Below the pieces are notes generated by a model that saw only the letters and a program-made list of their open reading frames with translations, was not told the origin of the DNA and searched no databases. From contig JBLWUQ010000016.1 of NCBI GenBank assembly GCA_048268845.1, positions 1 to 64,000 on the forward strand: DNA of 64,000 nt, in the 5' to 3' direction. A program made the translations under genes and the position numbers. This document shows positions 32,976 to 41,669 of this stretch, piece after piece. The first letter of the stretch is position 1; each line of letters opens with the position of its first letter. Origin of the DNA: Muriiphilus sp048268845 (GTDB taxonomy: Bacteria > Pseudomonadota > Alphaproteobacteria > Rhodobacterales > Rhodobacteraceae).

Positions 32976-33045
32976 GCCGTGCTCCCTGTTCAACCGGGAA
33001 CATGGTTAACGCCGTGATGGTTTCCAAAAGGTTAACGCGCCGGCG

Positions 33046-33618
33046 TCACGGGCGATGATTGATCTGCCCGGCCTGCCAGCGGTCGTTCGTCAGCCGGATC
33101 TCGGTCACCGAGAGGTTGTCGATCCGGTGGCGCATCACGTCCCTGACGCTGATATCCAGCGCGCGGCGCAACTGGCTGAGGATCGCGCCGAAATGCGCAA
33201 CCACGATCAGGTGATCCGCCGGTTCGCCGAGCAGCCGGTCGACCGAGCCATTCACCCGCGCCGCGAGGTCGGCCCAGCTTTCACCGCCCGGCGGCTGGCT
33301 GGTTTCGGGGTCGTTCCAGTAGGCCATCGCCAGATCCGGCGTCTCGTCATAGATATCGTCCGCGCCGCGCATTTCCCAATCGCCGAAATTCAGCTCGCGC
33401 AGGCCCGCGTCATGCGGCAGGCGCGGGCGGTCCCGCTGGATCGCGTCGGCGGTGTGGACGGCGCGGATCAGGTCGGACGAGACAACCGGCGCGCGCGGCA
33501 GGAAGGCGTCGAGCCGGGCAAGCGCGGCGCTGTCGGACAGGTCGGCGGGGACATCGCTCCAGCCGACCATGGTCTTCAGGTTGGTCGGCCCGTGGCGCAC
33601 CCACCAGAGCGTTTTCAT
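33046..33618 (-). CDS. Histidine phosphatase family protein (CobC-like)
   Basis: This 190-residue protein begins MKTLWWVRHGPTNLKTMVGW, containing the RHG phosphohistidine motif. Later segments SSDLIRAVHTADAIQ, LRELNFGDWEMR and VVAHFGAILSQL supply the second Arg, Glu and His. It overlaps the adenosylcobinamide kinase gene by 4 bp, which favours an alpha-ribazole-phosphate phosphatase role in cobalamin assembly. Substrate specificity within this broad superfamily cannot be proven from sequence. Confidence 0.85.
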   Translation of the reverse strand: MKTLWWVRHGPTNLKTMVGWSDVPADLSDSAALARLDAFLPRAPVVSSDLIRAVHTADAIQRDRPRLPHDAGLRELNFGDWEMRGADDIYDETPDLAMAYWNDPETSQPPGGESWADLAARVNGSVDRLLGEPADHLIVVAHFGAILSQLRRALDISVRDVMRHRIDNLSVTEIRLTNDRWQAGQINHRP

Positions 33619-34157
33619 CGAACCGCCTCCGGCAGCGTCCCTTTCAGAACCTGCGCCAACCCCGCCACCACCAGCACCACCAGCCCGGCCTCGGCCGCAA
33701 GGCGCTGGTTGAGCGCGCCCTGTGCCGCCTGAAAGCGCCGGGCAAGGGCGTTCTCCGCCACACCGCCCGCGCCGACCTCGTTCGACACGACAGCGATCGG
33801 CGCGGGACAGGCGGCTATGGCGCGCATGAGGCGGGTTTCCTCCGCGGCAAGGTCGTGCTCTGCCAGCAGGTGATTGGTCAGCCAGAGCGAGGCGCAATCG
33901 ACCAGAACCGCGCCCTCGGCAGGGGCCGTGGCCAGCGCGCCGGTCAGGTCGAGCGGCGCCTCGATGGTGGTCCAGTTCGCGTCGCGCCGCGCCCGGTGAG
34001 CGTCGATCTTGGCGCGCATCTCGCCGTCCAGCGCCTCTGCGGTCGCGATATAGGTCAGGGGGCGCTGCGCGCGCGCCAGCAGGCGTTCGGCAAAGGCCGA
34101 CTTGCCCGAGGCGGCCCCGCCAAGGATCAGCGTGAAATGCGGCAGCGTGATCGACAT
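33615..34157 (-). CDS. cobU: Bifunctional adenosylcobinamide kinase/adenosylcobinamide-phosphate guanylyltransferase
   Basis: This 180-residue protein has the P-loop GGAASGKSAFAERL, then LTYIATAEALDGEMRAKIDAHRARR and VLVDCASLWLTNHLL. VVSNEVGAGGVAENALARRFQ follows: the CobU/CobP pattern. It phosphorylates adenosylcobinamide and attaches GMP in the cobalamin salvage and assembly route. The start at MSITLPHFTLILGG is chosen because the P-loop strand follows directly. The divergent ChaN-like gene starts 76 bp away. Confidence 0.95.
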   Translation of the reverse strand: MSITLPHFTLILGGAASGKSAFAERLLARAQRPLTYIATAEALDGEMRAKIDAHRARRDANWTTIEAPLDLTGALATAPAEGAVLVDCASLWLTNHLLAEHDLAAEETRLMRAIAACPAPIAVVSNEVGAGGVAENALARRFQAAQGALNQRLAAEAGLVVLVVAGLAQVLKGTLPEAVR

Positions 34158-34233
34158 GGGGATTGCAGGTAGCACCAAGGCGGCCCATTGGAAAGCCGCT
34201 TGCGATGCGGGGCGCGGCGGCCCACATAGGGGG

Positions 34234-35013
34234 ATGCGTTGGGTCGTCCTGTTCCTGTTCGCCGCTTTTGCCGCCAAGGCCGGTCCGGTCGATGGCGTCT
34301 CGGCGGACGTGTTCATTCTGGGCGAGATCCACGACAACCCGGCGCATCATCTGGTGCAGGCCGAGGCGATTGCGGCGATCAGCCCCGCCGCCGTGGTGTT
34401 CGAGATGCTGACCGAGGATCAGGCGGCGCGGGTCACCGATGATCTGCGCGCCGATCCGGTGGCGCTGGGCGAGGTGCTGGAGTGGCAGGCGGGCGGCTGG
34501 CCGGATTTCGCGATCTATTATCCGGTGTTCGAGGCGGCTGATGCGGCGCGGCTCTATGGTGCTGCGGTGCCGCGCGAGCGCACGCGCACCGCGATGCAGA
34601 TCGGTATCGCGCGCGCTTTCGGGGCCGAGGCGGAACTATACGGGTTGGCCGATGAGCTTGAGGCCGACGAGCTTGCCGACCGGCTCAACCTGCAACTGGC
34701 GGCGCATTGCGGGGCGATGCCGCTCGACATCCTGCCCGACATGGTCGATGTGCAGCGGCTGCGCGATGCGGTGCTGGCACGCGCGGCGCTGCTGGCGCTG
34801 GTTGAGACCGGCGGGCCGGTGGTGGTGATCACCGGCAACGGCCATGCCCGGCGCGATTGGGGGGTGCCGTCCTATCTGGCGCGGGTTGCCCCTGACGCCA
34901 CGGTGTTCGTGCTGGGCCAGTCCGAGGCCGGACGCGTGCCGGAGGGCGGGTTCGACCGCATCGTCGATGCCGATCCGGTCGCGCGCGAAGACCCCTGCGC
35001 CGGGTTGGAATAG
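34234..35013 (+). CDS. ChaN family exported protein (haem-binding/TIKI-like fold)
   Basis: The 259-residue protein has a signal peptide (MRWVVLFLFAAFAAKAGPVD). ChaN-family motifs follow: VFILGEIHDNPAHHLVQ, VVFEMLTEDQAARV and ITGNGHARRDWGVPSYLA. No lipobox Cys is seen, so it is probably periplasmic rather than lipidated. ChaN proteins bind haem and may function in iron uptake; related TIKI proteins are metalloproteases. No haem-transport gene is adjacent. Confidence 0.85.
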   Translation: MRWVVLFLFAAFAAKAGPVDGVSADVFILGEIHDNPAHHLVQAEAIAAISPAAVVFEMLTEDQAARVTDDLRADPVALGEVLEWQAGGWPDFAIYYPVFEAADAARLYGAAVPRERTRTAMQIGIARAFGAEAELYGLADELEADELADRLNLQLAAHCGAMPLDILPDMVDVQRLRDAVLARAALLALVETGGPVVVITGNGHARRDWGVPSYLARVAPDATVFVLGQSEAGRVPEGGFDRIVDADPVAREDPCAGLE

Positions 35014-35014
35014 A

Positions 35015-35375
35015 TCACCGGAGCGGCGTCTGCTGATGCGACAGCAAGATCCACCTGTCGCCCCGGCGGACATAGGTGCTGGAGCACAGGGCCACGTAAG
35101 GGTCTGATCCGTCGCGCGTTCCGGTGGCGCGGTAAGCCAGGACCCGTGTGTCGCCGAGCACTTCCTCTGTGCGGTCGCCCATCTCGACGGCCGTCCATCT
35201 CGACGGCCGTCCATCTCGGGGCCGCTTCGAGCCCTTCGAGGATCTGGCTGCCTTTCAGGATGCCGACCGGGTCGGGAAACACCATCTGCGCGGCCTCCAC
35301 CATGTTGTCATGGTAATAGGCGACCCCGTCCAGCCAGAACCCCCTTTCGCGCTCCCAGATCTCCTGATCCGTCAT
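35015..35375 (-). pseudogene. SnoaL/DUF4440-like small protein disrupted by a 16-bp tandem duplication
   Basis: The gene starts MTDQEIWERERGFWLDG and reads normally to PRWTAVEM. It then shifts frame because ATCTCGACGGCCGTCC is duplicated head-to-tail at 35181-35196 and 35197-35212. Removing one copy restores a 114-residue NTF2-like protein that ends GDRWILLSHQQTPLR at a TGA at 35015. Such proteins fold as small cone-shaped enzymes or ligand-binding domains. As sequenced, only the first half can be made. Confidence 0.85.
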
Positions 35376-35537
35376 TGCAGCCTCCTTTCGCCAGGTTGAA
35401 TGTGTGGACCGAGCCGCCGTGACGCAAGCCCGCACGGCGCGGGACTCCGGTAATTCTTCGGCACGGCGCCGCGCCGCGAGGCATTGTTTTCACCGCCCCG
35501 CGCCCTTAACACTTGGGCGGCAAAGGCGGAGGGCGCG

Positions 35538-36734
35538 ATGCTTGCTGGCAAACGGATACTGCTGATCATCGGTGGCGGGGTCGCGGCGTTCAAGGCGCTG
35601 ACCCTGATCCGCCAGTTGCGCGAACGCGGCGCCAGCGTGGTGCCGGTTCTGACGCGGGCAGGGGCCGAGTTCGTCACGCCGCTGTCCGCTTCGGCGCTGG
35701 CGGCGGAGAAGGTCTATACCGAGCTGTTCAACCTGACCGACGAGGCCGAGATGGGCCATATCGAGCTGTCGCGCGACGCCGATCTGGTGGTGGTCGCGCC
35801 GGCCACGGCGGACCTTCTGGCCAAGATGGCGAACGGGCTGGCGAACGATCTGGCCTCGACGCTGCTCATGGCCACCGACAAGCGGGTGCTGGTGGCCCCG
35901 GCGATGAATGTCAGGATGTGGCAACACCCGGCGACGCAGCGCAATGTCGCGACGCTGATGGGTGACGGCATCCTCTTTGCCGGGCCGGTCGACGGCGCGA
36001 TGGCCTGTGGCGAGTTCGGGCCGGGGCGGATGGTCGAACCCGACGAGATTGCCGATGCGGTGGCCGCAGCCCTTGCGGGCGGGCCGCTGGCGGGCAGGCA
36101 CATCCTTGTCACCTCCGGCCCGACGCATGAGCCGATCGACCCGGTGCGCTATATCGCCAACCGCTCGTCCGGTGCGCAGGGCACGGCGATTGCGCGTGCG
36201 CTGGCGGGGCTGGGGGCGGATGTGACCTTCGTGACCGGCCCGGCCGATGTGCCACCCCCGGCGGGCGTTCGTGTCGTGGCGGTGCAAAGCGCGCGCGACA
36301 TGCTGGCGGCGGTCGAGGCGGCGCTGCCCGCCGATGCCGCCGTGTTCGCCGCCGCCGTGGCCGACTGGCGGGTGGCGAGTGCGTCCGACAAGAAGATCAA
36401 GAAGGACGGATCGGGCAGCCTGCCGGTGCTGGAATTCGCCGAAAACCCCGACATCCTCGCCACGGTCAGCCAGATGAAAAAAGGCCGCCCCGGCCTTGTC
36501 ATCGGCTTCGCGGCGGAGACAAACGACGTGGTGGAAAACGCCACGGCCAAGCGCGCGCGCAAGGGCTGCGACTGGATCGTCGCCAATGACGTCAGCCCCG
36601 CGACCGGCATCATGGGCGGAGCGGAAAACGCGATCACCCTGATCCGTGCCGACGGCGCCGAGGATTGGCCGCGCATGTCCAAAGACGAGGTCGCCCGCCG
36701 CCTTGCCGCCCGCATCGCCGAGGCGCTGGCATGA
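35538..36734 (+). CDS. coaBC: Bifunctional phosphopantothenoylcysteine decarboxylase/phosphopantothenate--cysteine ligase
   Basis: The 398-residue protein has the CoaC flavoprotein domain (about 1-180: LLIIGGGVAAFKALTLIRQL, MGHIELSRDADLVVVAPATA, APAMNVRMWQHPATQRN). The CoaB ligase domain (about 185-398) shows VTSGPTHEPIDPVRYIANRS, AVADWRVAS and IKKDGS. It carries out two steps of coenzyme A synthesis. The start MLAGKRILLIIG is preferred. The dut gene overlaps its stop by 4 bp. Confidence 0.96.
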   Translation: MLAGKRILLIIGGGVAAFKALTLIRQLRERGASVVPVLTRAGAEFVTPLSASALAAEKVYTELFNLTDEAEMGHIELSRDADLVVVAPATADLLAKMANGLANDLASTLLMATDKRVLVAPAMNVRMWQHPATQRNVATLMGDGILFAGPVDGAMACGEFGPGRMVEPDEIADAVAAALAGGPLAGRHILVTSGPTHEPIDPVRYIANRSSGAQGTAIARALAGLGADVTFVTGPADVPPPAGVRVVAVQSARDMLAAVEAALPADAAVFAAAVADWRVASASDKKIKKDGSGSLPVLEFAENPDILATVSQMKKGRPGLVIGFAAETNDVVENATAKRARKGCDWIVANDVSPATGIMGGAENAITLIRADGAEDWPRMSKDEVARRLAARIAEALA

Positions 36735-37201
36735 GTGCGAAACCTGTCGTCAAGGTGTTGCGCGATGCCGGGCATGATCCTGATCTGCCGCTGCCGTCCT
36801 ATGAAACGGCCGGTGCCGCCGGTGCCGATCTGCGCGCCAACCTGCCCGAGGAACAACGCCGCCTTGGCATCATGCTTGGCCCGTCCGAGCGGCGGATCGT
36901 GCCGACCGGGCTGCGGGTCGAGATCCCCGAAGGTTTCGAGATGCAGATCCGCCCGCGTTCGGGCCTTGCACTGAAACACGGCATCACGCTGCCCAACACG
37001 CCGGGCACGATCGACAGCGATTATCGCGGGCCGCTGGGCGTGCTCTTGGTGAACCTGTCGGGCGACCCCTATGTCATTCACCACGGCGACCGGATCGCGC
37101 AGGCGGTGGTCGCGCCGGTGGTGCAGGCGGTTTACGAGGTGGTGGACCAGCTTGGCGTGACTGAGCGGGGCGAGGGCGGGTTCGGGTCCACGGGCAGGTG
37201 A
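36731..37201 (+). CDS. dut: Deoxyuridine 5'-triphosphate nucleotidohydrolase
   Basis: This 156-residue trimeric dUTPase has the five conserved motifs: AGAAGADLRANL, PRSGLALKHGI, NTPGTIDSDYRGPLGVLLVN, GDRIAQAVVAP and RGEGGFGSTG. It hydrolyses dUTP to dUMP and pyrophosphate, keeping uracil out of DNA and supplying thymidylate synthesis. The coaBC-dut order with an ATGA overlap is common in Proteobacteria. Confidence 0.97.
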   Translation: MSAKPVVKVLRDAGHDPDLPLPSYETAGAAGADLRANLPEEQRRLGIMLGPSERRIVPTGLRVEIPEGFEMQIRPRSGLALKHGITLPNTPGTIDSDYRGPLGVLLVNLSGDPYVIHHGDRIAQAVVAPVVQAVYEVVDQLGVTERGEGGFGSTGR

Positions 37202-37214
37202 TGGTGGGGCGCAG

Positions 37215-38243
37215 ATGATCTGGGTATTCCTGTCGCTCGGGCTGATCTGGGGGATCGGCTGGTGGCTCGATGTGCCGCAAAGCCGCCGCTGGGTGCTGAT
37301 CGGCATATTGATGACGGCGGTCCTCTTGGCCCACGCGGTGCTGCCGCCCGGCCATGCCCTGCCAGAAGCCATCGGCGGCAGTTTTCCCGGCTGGGCCAGC
37401 TTTGTCGGCGCTCTGGTGGTCGTCGCGCTCTATGCGCGCGGGCTGACGGCGCTGAAGGCGCGCGCCAATCCGGTTGAACAGGCGCCGGAGGGGCCGTTTT
37501 CCGACACCGAGCTTGACCGCTACGCCCGCCATATCGTGCTGCGCGAGATCGGCGGGCCGGGGCAGCGGGCGCTGAAGGATGCGCGTGTTCTGGTGGTCGG
37601 CGCGGGCGGTCTGGGCGCGCCGGTGCTGATCTATCTCGCCGCCGCCGGGGTCGGCACCATCGGGGTGATCGACGACGACGATGTGGACAACTCGAACCTG
37701 CAACGGCAGGTGATCCACCGCGACGCCGACATCGGGATGCCCAAGGTGTTTTCCGCCCAGGCGGCGATGCTGGCGCAGAACCCCAACGTCACCGTGCGCC
37801 CCTATAACCGGCGGCTGGACGATGACAACGCCCCGGCGCTGTTTGCCGAGTATGACCTGATCCTTGACGGCACCGACAACATCGCCACCCGCTATCTGGT
37901 CAACCGCGCGGCGGCGAAGCTGGGCAAGCCGGTGATCGGCGCGGCGCTGACGCAGTGGGAGGGGCAGATCTCGATCTGGGACCCGGCGCGCGGCGCGCCC
38001 TGTTACCAATGCGTCTTTCCCGAGGCCCCCGCCGCGGGCCTCGCACCCTCCTGCGCCGAGGCCGGGGTGATCGGGCCATTGCCGGGCGTCATGGGCGCGA
38101 TGATGGCGGTCGAGGCGGTGAAGGAAATCACCGGCGCCGGGCAGGGGCTGCGCGGGCGGCTGATGATCTATGACGCGCTTTATGCCGACACGCGGATCAT
38201 CAGGATCGCGCCCCGCGCCGATTGCCCGGTCTGCGGCGGCTGA
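37215..38243 (+). CDS. MoeB/ThiF/HesA-family adenylyltransferase with an N-terminal membrane segment
   Basis: The 342-residue protein has a C-terminal E1-like domain from about residue 95: RYARHIVLREIGGPGQRAL, VVGAGGLGAPVLIYLAAAGVG, DNSNLQRQVIH, DGTDNIATRY and a zinc-binding CxxC pair (CYQC, CPVC). It adenylates the C-terminus of a ubiquitin-like sulfur carrier such as MoaD or ThiS. Unusually, about 80 residues with two or three hydrophobic helices precede this domain, suggesting tethering to the membrane. It follows dut by 13 bp. Confidence 0.9.
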   Translation: MIWVFLSLGLIWGIGWWLDVPQSRRWVLIGILMTAVLLAHAVLPPGHALPEAIGGSFPGWASFVGALVVVALYARGLTALKARANPVEQAPEGPFSDTELDRYARHIVLREIGGPGQRALKDARVLVVGAGGLGAPVLIYLAAAGVGTIGVIDDDDVDNSNLQRQVIHRDADIGMPKVFSAQAAMLAQNPNVTVRPYNRRLDDDNAPALFAEYDLILDGTDNIATRYLVNRAAAKLGKPVIGAALTQWEGQISIWDPARGAPCYQCVFPEAPAAGLAPSCAEAGVIGPLPGVMGAMMAVEAVKEITGAGQGLRGRLMIYDALYADTRIIRIAPRADCPVCGG

Positions 38244-38296
38244 GGCTGGACCTCGCCGCGCGCCCGCCCTAGCTATGCCCGAAAAGGAGACGCGCC

Positions 38297-40327
38297 ATGA
38301 CCAATCCCCTGCTCGCAGACTGGGACACCGAGTTCGCCCTGCCGCCGTTCGACACCATATCCGACGAGCATTTCGCTCCGGCGATCGACGCCGCGCTGGA
38401 CGAGGCGCGCGCAGCGGTGGCGGCCATCGCAGGCAACCCCGAAGCCCCGACCTTCGCCAACACAATCGAGGCGCTGGAACTGGCCGACGCGACGCTGTCA
38501 AAGGTGCTGGGCGTGTTCTTCGCCGTCGCCGGAGCCGACGCCAACCCGGTGCGCGAGGCGCTGCGGCGTGACTATTCCCCAAGGCTCGCCGCCTTCTCGT
38601 CCGAGATCACCATGAACCCCAAGCTCTTCGCCCGGATCGAGGCGCTGTGGCAGGACCGCAACGCGCTCGACCTGACCGAGGAACAGGCGCGGGTGCTGAT
38701 GCTGACCCGGCGCGGCTTCGTGCGGGCCGGGGCGCTGCTGGATGGCGATGACCGCGACAGGCTGAAGGAGATCATGCAGCGGCTTTCGGTGCTGGGTACA
38801 GAATTCACGCAAAACCTGCTGGCGGATGAGCGGGAATGGGCCCTGGATTTGTCGGATTCCGATATTGCGGGTTTGCCGGGGTTTGTCGCCGACGCCGCCC
38901 GCGCGGCTGGCGAGGAACGCGGCGCGGGCGGTCCGGTGGTCACGCTGTCACGCTCGCTGATCACGCCGTTCCTGACTTTCAGCCCGAACCGGGCGCTGCG
39001 CCGCAAGGCCTATGAGGCCTACTCCGCGCGCGGCGCGAACGGTGGCGCGACCGACAACCGCGCGATTGCCGCCGAGACCCTTCTGCTGCGCGACGAGCGT
39101 GCGCGACTGCTGGGCTATCAGAGCTTCGCCGCCTACAAGCTCGAAACCGAAATGGCCAAGACCCCCGAGGCGGTGCGCGATCTCTTGATGCAGGTCTGGA
39201 CCCCGGCGCGCGCCGCCGCCGACAACGATGCGCGCCTGCTTGCGGAGATGCTGCACGAAGACGGTATCGAAGGCCCGCTGGAACCCTGGGACTGGCATTA
39301 CTATTCCGAGAAACGCAGGCTGGCCGAGCACGATCTCGACGAGGCTGAAATCAAGCCCTACCTGCAACTCGACCGGATGATCGAGGCCGCGTTCGACGTG
39401 GCGCATCGCCTCTTCGGGCTGGAGTTCCGCCCGCTCGACGCGCCGTTCTACCACCCCGACGTGCGCGCCTGGGAGGTGACGCGCGACGGGCGGCACATGG
39501 CCGTGTTCGTCGGCGACTATTTCGCGCGCGGCTCGAAACGTTCGGGCGCCTGGTGTTCGACGATGCGGGTGCAAAAGGCGCTCGGCGGCGAGGTCAGGCC
39601 GATCGTCGTCAACGTCTGCAACTTCTCCAAACCCGCCGCCGGGCAGCCGGCGCTGCTGGGCTGGGACGACGCGCGCACGCTGTTTCACGAGTTCGGCCAC
39701 GCGCTGCACCACATCCTGTCGGACGTGACCTATGGCTCGATCTCGGGCACCTCGGTGGCGCGTGATTTCGTCGAATTGCCCAGCCAGCTCTACGAGCATT
39801 GGCTGGAAGTGCCCGAGGTGCTGGCGACCTTCGCCACCCATTCCGAAACCGGCGAAGCGATGCCCGCCGACCTGATCACCCGGCTGATCGGCGCGGCCAC
39901 CTTCAACACCGGGTTTCAGACCGTCGAATATGTCGCCTCGGCGCTGGTCGATCTTGCGTTCCATGACGGGTCGCCGCCCGCCGACCCGATGCAGAAACAG
40001 GCCGAAGTGCTGGAAGACATCGGCATGCCGCACGCGATCCGGATGCGCCACGCCACGCCGCATTTCGCGCATGTCTTCTCGGGCGACGGCTATTCCTCGG
40101 GCTATTACAGCTACATGTGGTCCGAGGTGATGGACGCCGACGCCTTCGCCGCCTTCACCGAAGCGGGCGATGCGTTCGACCCCGAAACGGCGGCGCGGCT
40201 GGAAAGACACATCCTGTCGGCGGGCAGCCGGCAGGACGAGGCGCAGGCGTTCATCGGTTTTCGCGGCACCTTGCCGGGGGTCGAGGCGCTGCTGAAGGGG
40301 CGGGGGCTGGTGGCGCCACCGGCCTGA
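38297..40327 (+). CDS. M3 family oligopeptidase (Dcp/OpdA-like)
   Basis: The 676-residue protein has the M3 zinc motif TLFHEFGHALHHILSD, the HExxH core reading HEFGH. Supporting segments are FVELPSQLYEHWL and GDGYSSGYYSYMWSEVMDADAF. There is no signal peptide, so it acts in the cytoplasm, removing dipeptides or short peptides from oligopeptides. A ribosome site AAAAGGAGACGCGCC precedes the ATG. Length is typical of bacterial dipeptidyl carboxypeptidases and oligopeptidase A. Confidence 0.95.
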   Translation: MTNPLLADWDTEFALPPFDTISDEHFAPAIDAALDEARAAVAAIAGNPEAPTFANTIEALELADATLSKVLGVFFAVAGADANPVREALRRDYSPRLAAFSSEITMNPKLFARIEALWQDRNALDLTEEQARVLMLTRRGFVRAGALLDGDDRDRLKEIMQRLSVLGTEFTQNLLADEREWALDLSDSDIAGLPGFVADAARAAGEERGAGGPVVTLSRSLITPFLTFSPNRALRRKAYEAYSARGANGGATDNRAIAAETLLLRDERARLLGYQSFAAYKLETEMAKTPEAVRDLLMQVWTPARAAADNDARLLAEMLHEDGIEGPLEPWDWHYYSEKRRLAEHDLDEAEIKPYLQLDRMIEAAFDVAHRLFGLEFRPLDAPFYHPDVRAWEVTRDGRHMAVFVGDYFARGSKRSGAWCSTMRVQKALGGEVRPIVVNVCNFSKPAAGQPALLGWDDARTLFHEFGHALHHILSDVTYGSISGTSVARDFVELPSQLYEHWLEVPEVLATFATHSETGEAMPADLITRLIGAATFNTGFQTVEYVASALVDLAFHDGSPPADPMQKQAEVLEDIGMPHAIRMRHATPHFAHVFSGDGYSSGYYSYMWSEVMDADAFAAFTEAGDAFDPETAARLERHILSAGSRQDEAQAFIGFRGTLPGVEALLKGRGLVAPPA

Positions 40328-40683
40328 ACCCACGAAATGCGCCCCGCGCGGGGTATTCCCGGCAGGGTGGATCGGTTTGGCTCTCGTCGTCGTCACGCCA
40401 AGGGGTAAAGTGGCGGGCCCGCCTTTGGGCAAGTGATCCGTCGCCGGGCGCAGAGCTCGCCTGCACCTTCCTCAGGTGGTCTTCGGTGTCCCGGCTAGCC
40501 CCTTGTCCGGTTTTGATATGCCGGGGTCGGGGCGTGGATACCACTTTCGTGCACGCGACAGGGTATACTCCGTCAAGGTTAACGGCCCCGAAACCCGGCG
40601 TTCGCTGCTTCATCTTGGTCCATACACTCCAGGGGGTCCGGGGGACAGCGTCCCCCGGCCTGCGCCAAGTCCACAACCGAAAC
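40328..40683. other. Intergenic region after the M3 peptidase gene
   Basis: About 356 bp without a supported gene, between converging genes. It contains a compact hairpin at 40638-40658. No promoter is required here and none is evident. Short frames crossing it continue antisense into the neighbours. Confidence 0.6.
40638..40658 (-). terminator. Hairpin downstream of the CDF transporter gene
   Basis: CCGGGGGAC (40638-40646) pairs perfectly with GTCCCCCGG (40650-40658) over the loop AGC, 26 bp past the CDF gene's stop. It lacks a T-tract. Similar GC-rich dyads are common 3' elements in high-GC alphaproteobacteria. Confidence 0.5.
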
Positions 40684-41589
40684 TCACTTCCTCGACGGAT
40701 CGTCCGGGTGCGGCTCCACCCCGACCGGGTCCTTGTGGATGATCACGTCGGTATTGGGAAAGGCATGCAGGATCGCCCGGCGCAGCGCCGCACCCGTCGC
40801 GTGGGCTTCGTTCAGGGTCTGGTCGCCGTCAAGCTCGATATGCAGGTTCACGAAGGTGATCGAGCCTGCGGTGCGGGTCTTGAGGTCGTGATGGCCGCGC
40901 ACGCCGGGCCAGTCGGCGGCGATCTTCCCGATCCCGGCCACAAGCTCCGGGTCGGCGGTGCGGTCCATCAGCGCGTCCCAGGAGCGTTTGAAGATCCGGG
41001 CCGCGCCGAAGGCCAGCATCACGGCGGCGGCAAGCGCCACGATGCTGTCGATCTGGCCCAGCCCCAGGGCCGCCGAGGCCCAGAGCGACACGATCGCCCC
41101 CACCGCCGGGATCAGGTCGGTGAGGTAATGCAGGCTGTCGGCCATCACCACCTTGGACCCGGTGCGCCGCGCCACCCGGCGTTGCCAGACCACCAGCGCG
41201 CCGGTCAGCGCGATGGCGGCCACCATCACCACGACGCCGCGCCCGTGGTTGGCGATGGCGACCGGGTCGTCGGACGTCAGCCGCGCGAACGCCGCCCAGC
41301 CGATCACGCCCGCCGAGATCAGGATGAACACCGACTGGCCAAGCGCGGCGAGGTCTTCGGCCGAGGAATGGCCGAAGGCGTGGTCCTCGTCCGCCGGCCG
41401 CGCGGCATAGACGATCGCGGCCAGCCCGCCCAGCGACATCATCAGGTCCATCGCGGAATCGGCCAGGCTCGCCGCCACCGACAGCGCGCCGGTTTCGCCC
41501 AGCGCCCAGAGCTTCAGCCCGACCAGCACCAGTGCGACGCTGACCGAGGCCAGCCCGGCGGAGAGATTGAGGTGTTTGTCCTGGGCCAT
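40684..41589 (-). CDS. Cation diffusion facilitator family transporter (FieF-like)
   Basis: This 301-residue protein has six hydrophobic helices and a cytoplasmic C-terminal domain. TM2 holds AASLADSAMDLMMSL and TM5 holds MADSLHYLTDLIPAVGA. The paired Asp residues and HxxxD match the zinc/iron site of YiiP/FieF. C-terminal segments GVRGHHDLKTR and FVNLHIELDGD form the metal-sensing fold. It exports divalent metal (Zn, Fe or Mn) in exchange for protons. The likely start, MAQDKHLNLSAGLAS, is typical. Confidence 0.92.
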   Translation of the reverse strand: MAQDKHLNLSAGLASVSVALVLVGLKLWALGETGALSVAASLADSAMDLMMSLGGLAAIVYAARPADEDHAFGHSSAEDLAALGQSVFILISAGVIGWAAFARLTSDDPVAIANHGRGVVVMVAAIALTGALVVWQRRVARRTGSKVVMADSLHYLTDLIPAVGAIVSLWASAALGLGQIDSIVALAAAVMLAFGAARIFKRSWDALMDRTADPELVAGIGKIAADWPGVRGHHDLKTRTAGSITFVNLHIELDGDQTLNEAHATGAALRRAILHAFPNTDVIIHKDPVGVEPHPDDPSRK

Positions 41590-41669
41590 TGCGCCTCGCC
41601 TTCATCGTGTCATCAACGCTCACGCCACGCCGTGTCGGCCCGCGTGATGCAGCCCGTCAGCGCAGCGCC

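Noticed and set aside
35015..35375. Programmed frameshift in the SnoaL-like gene
   Set aside because: The cause is a plain 16-bp duplication; there is no slippery site or downstream structure.
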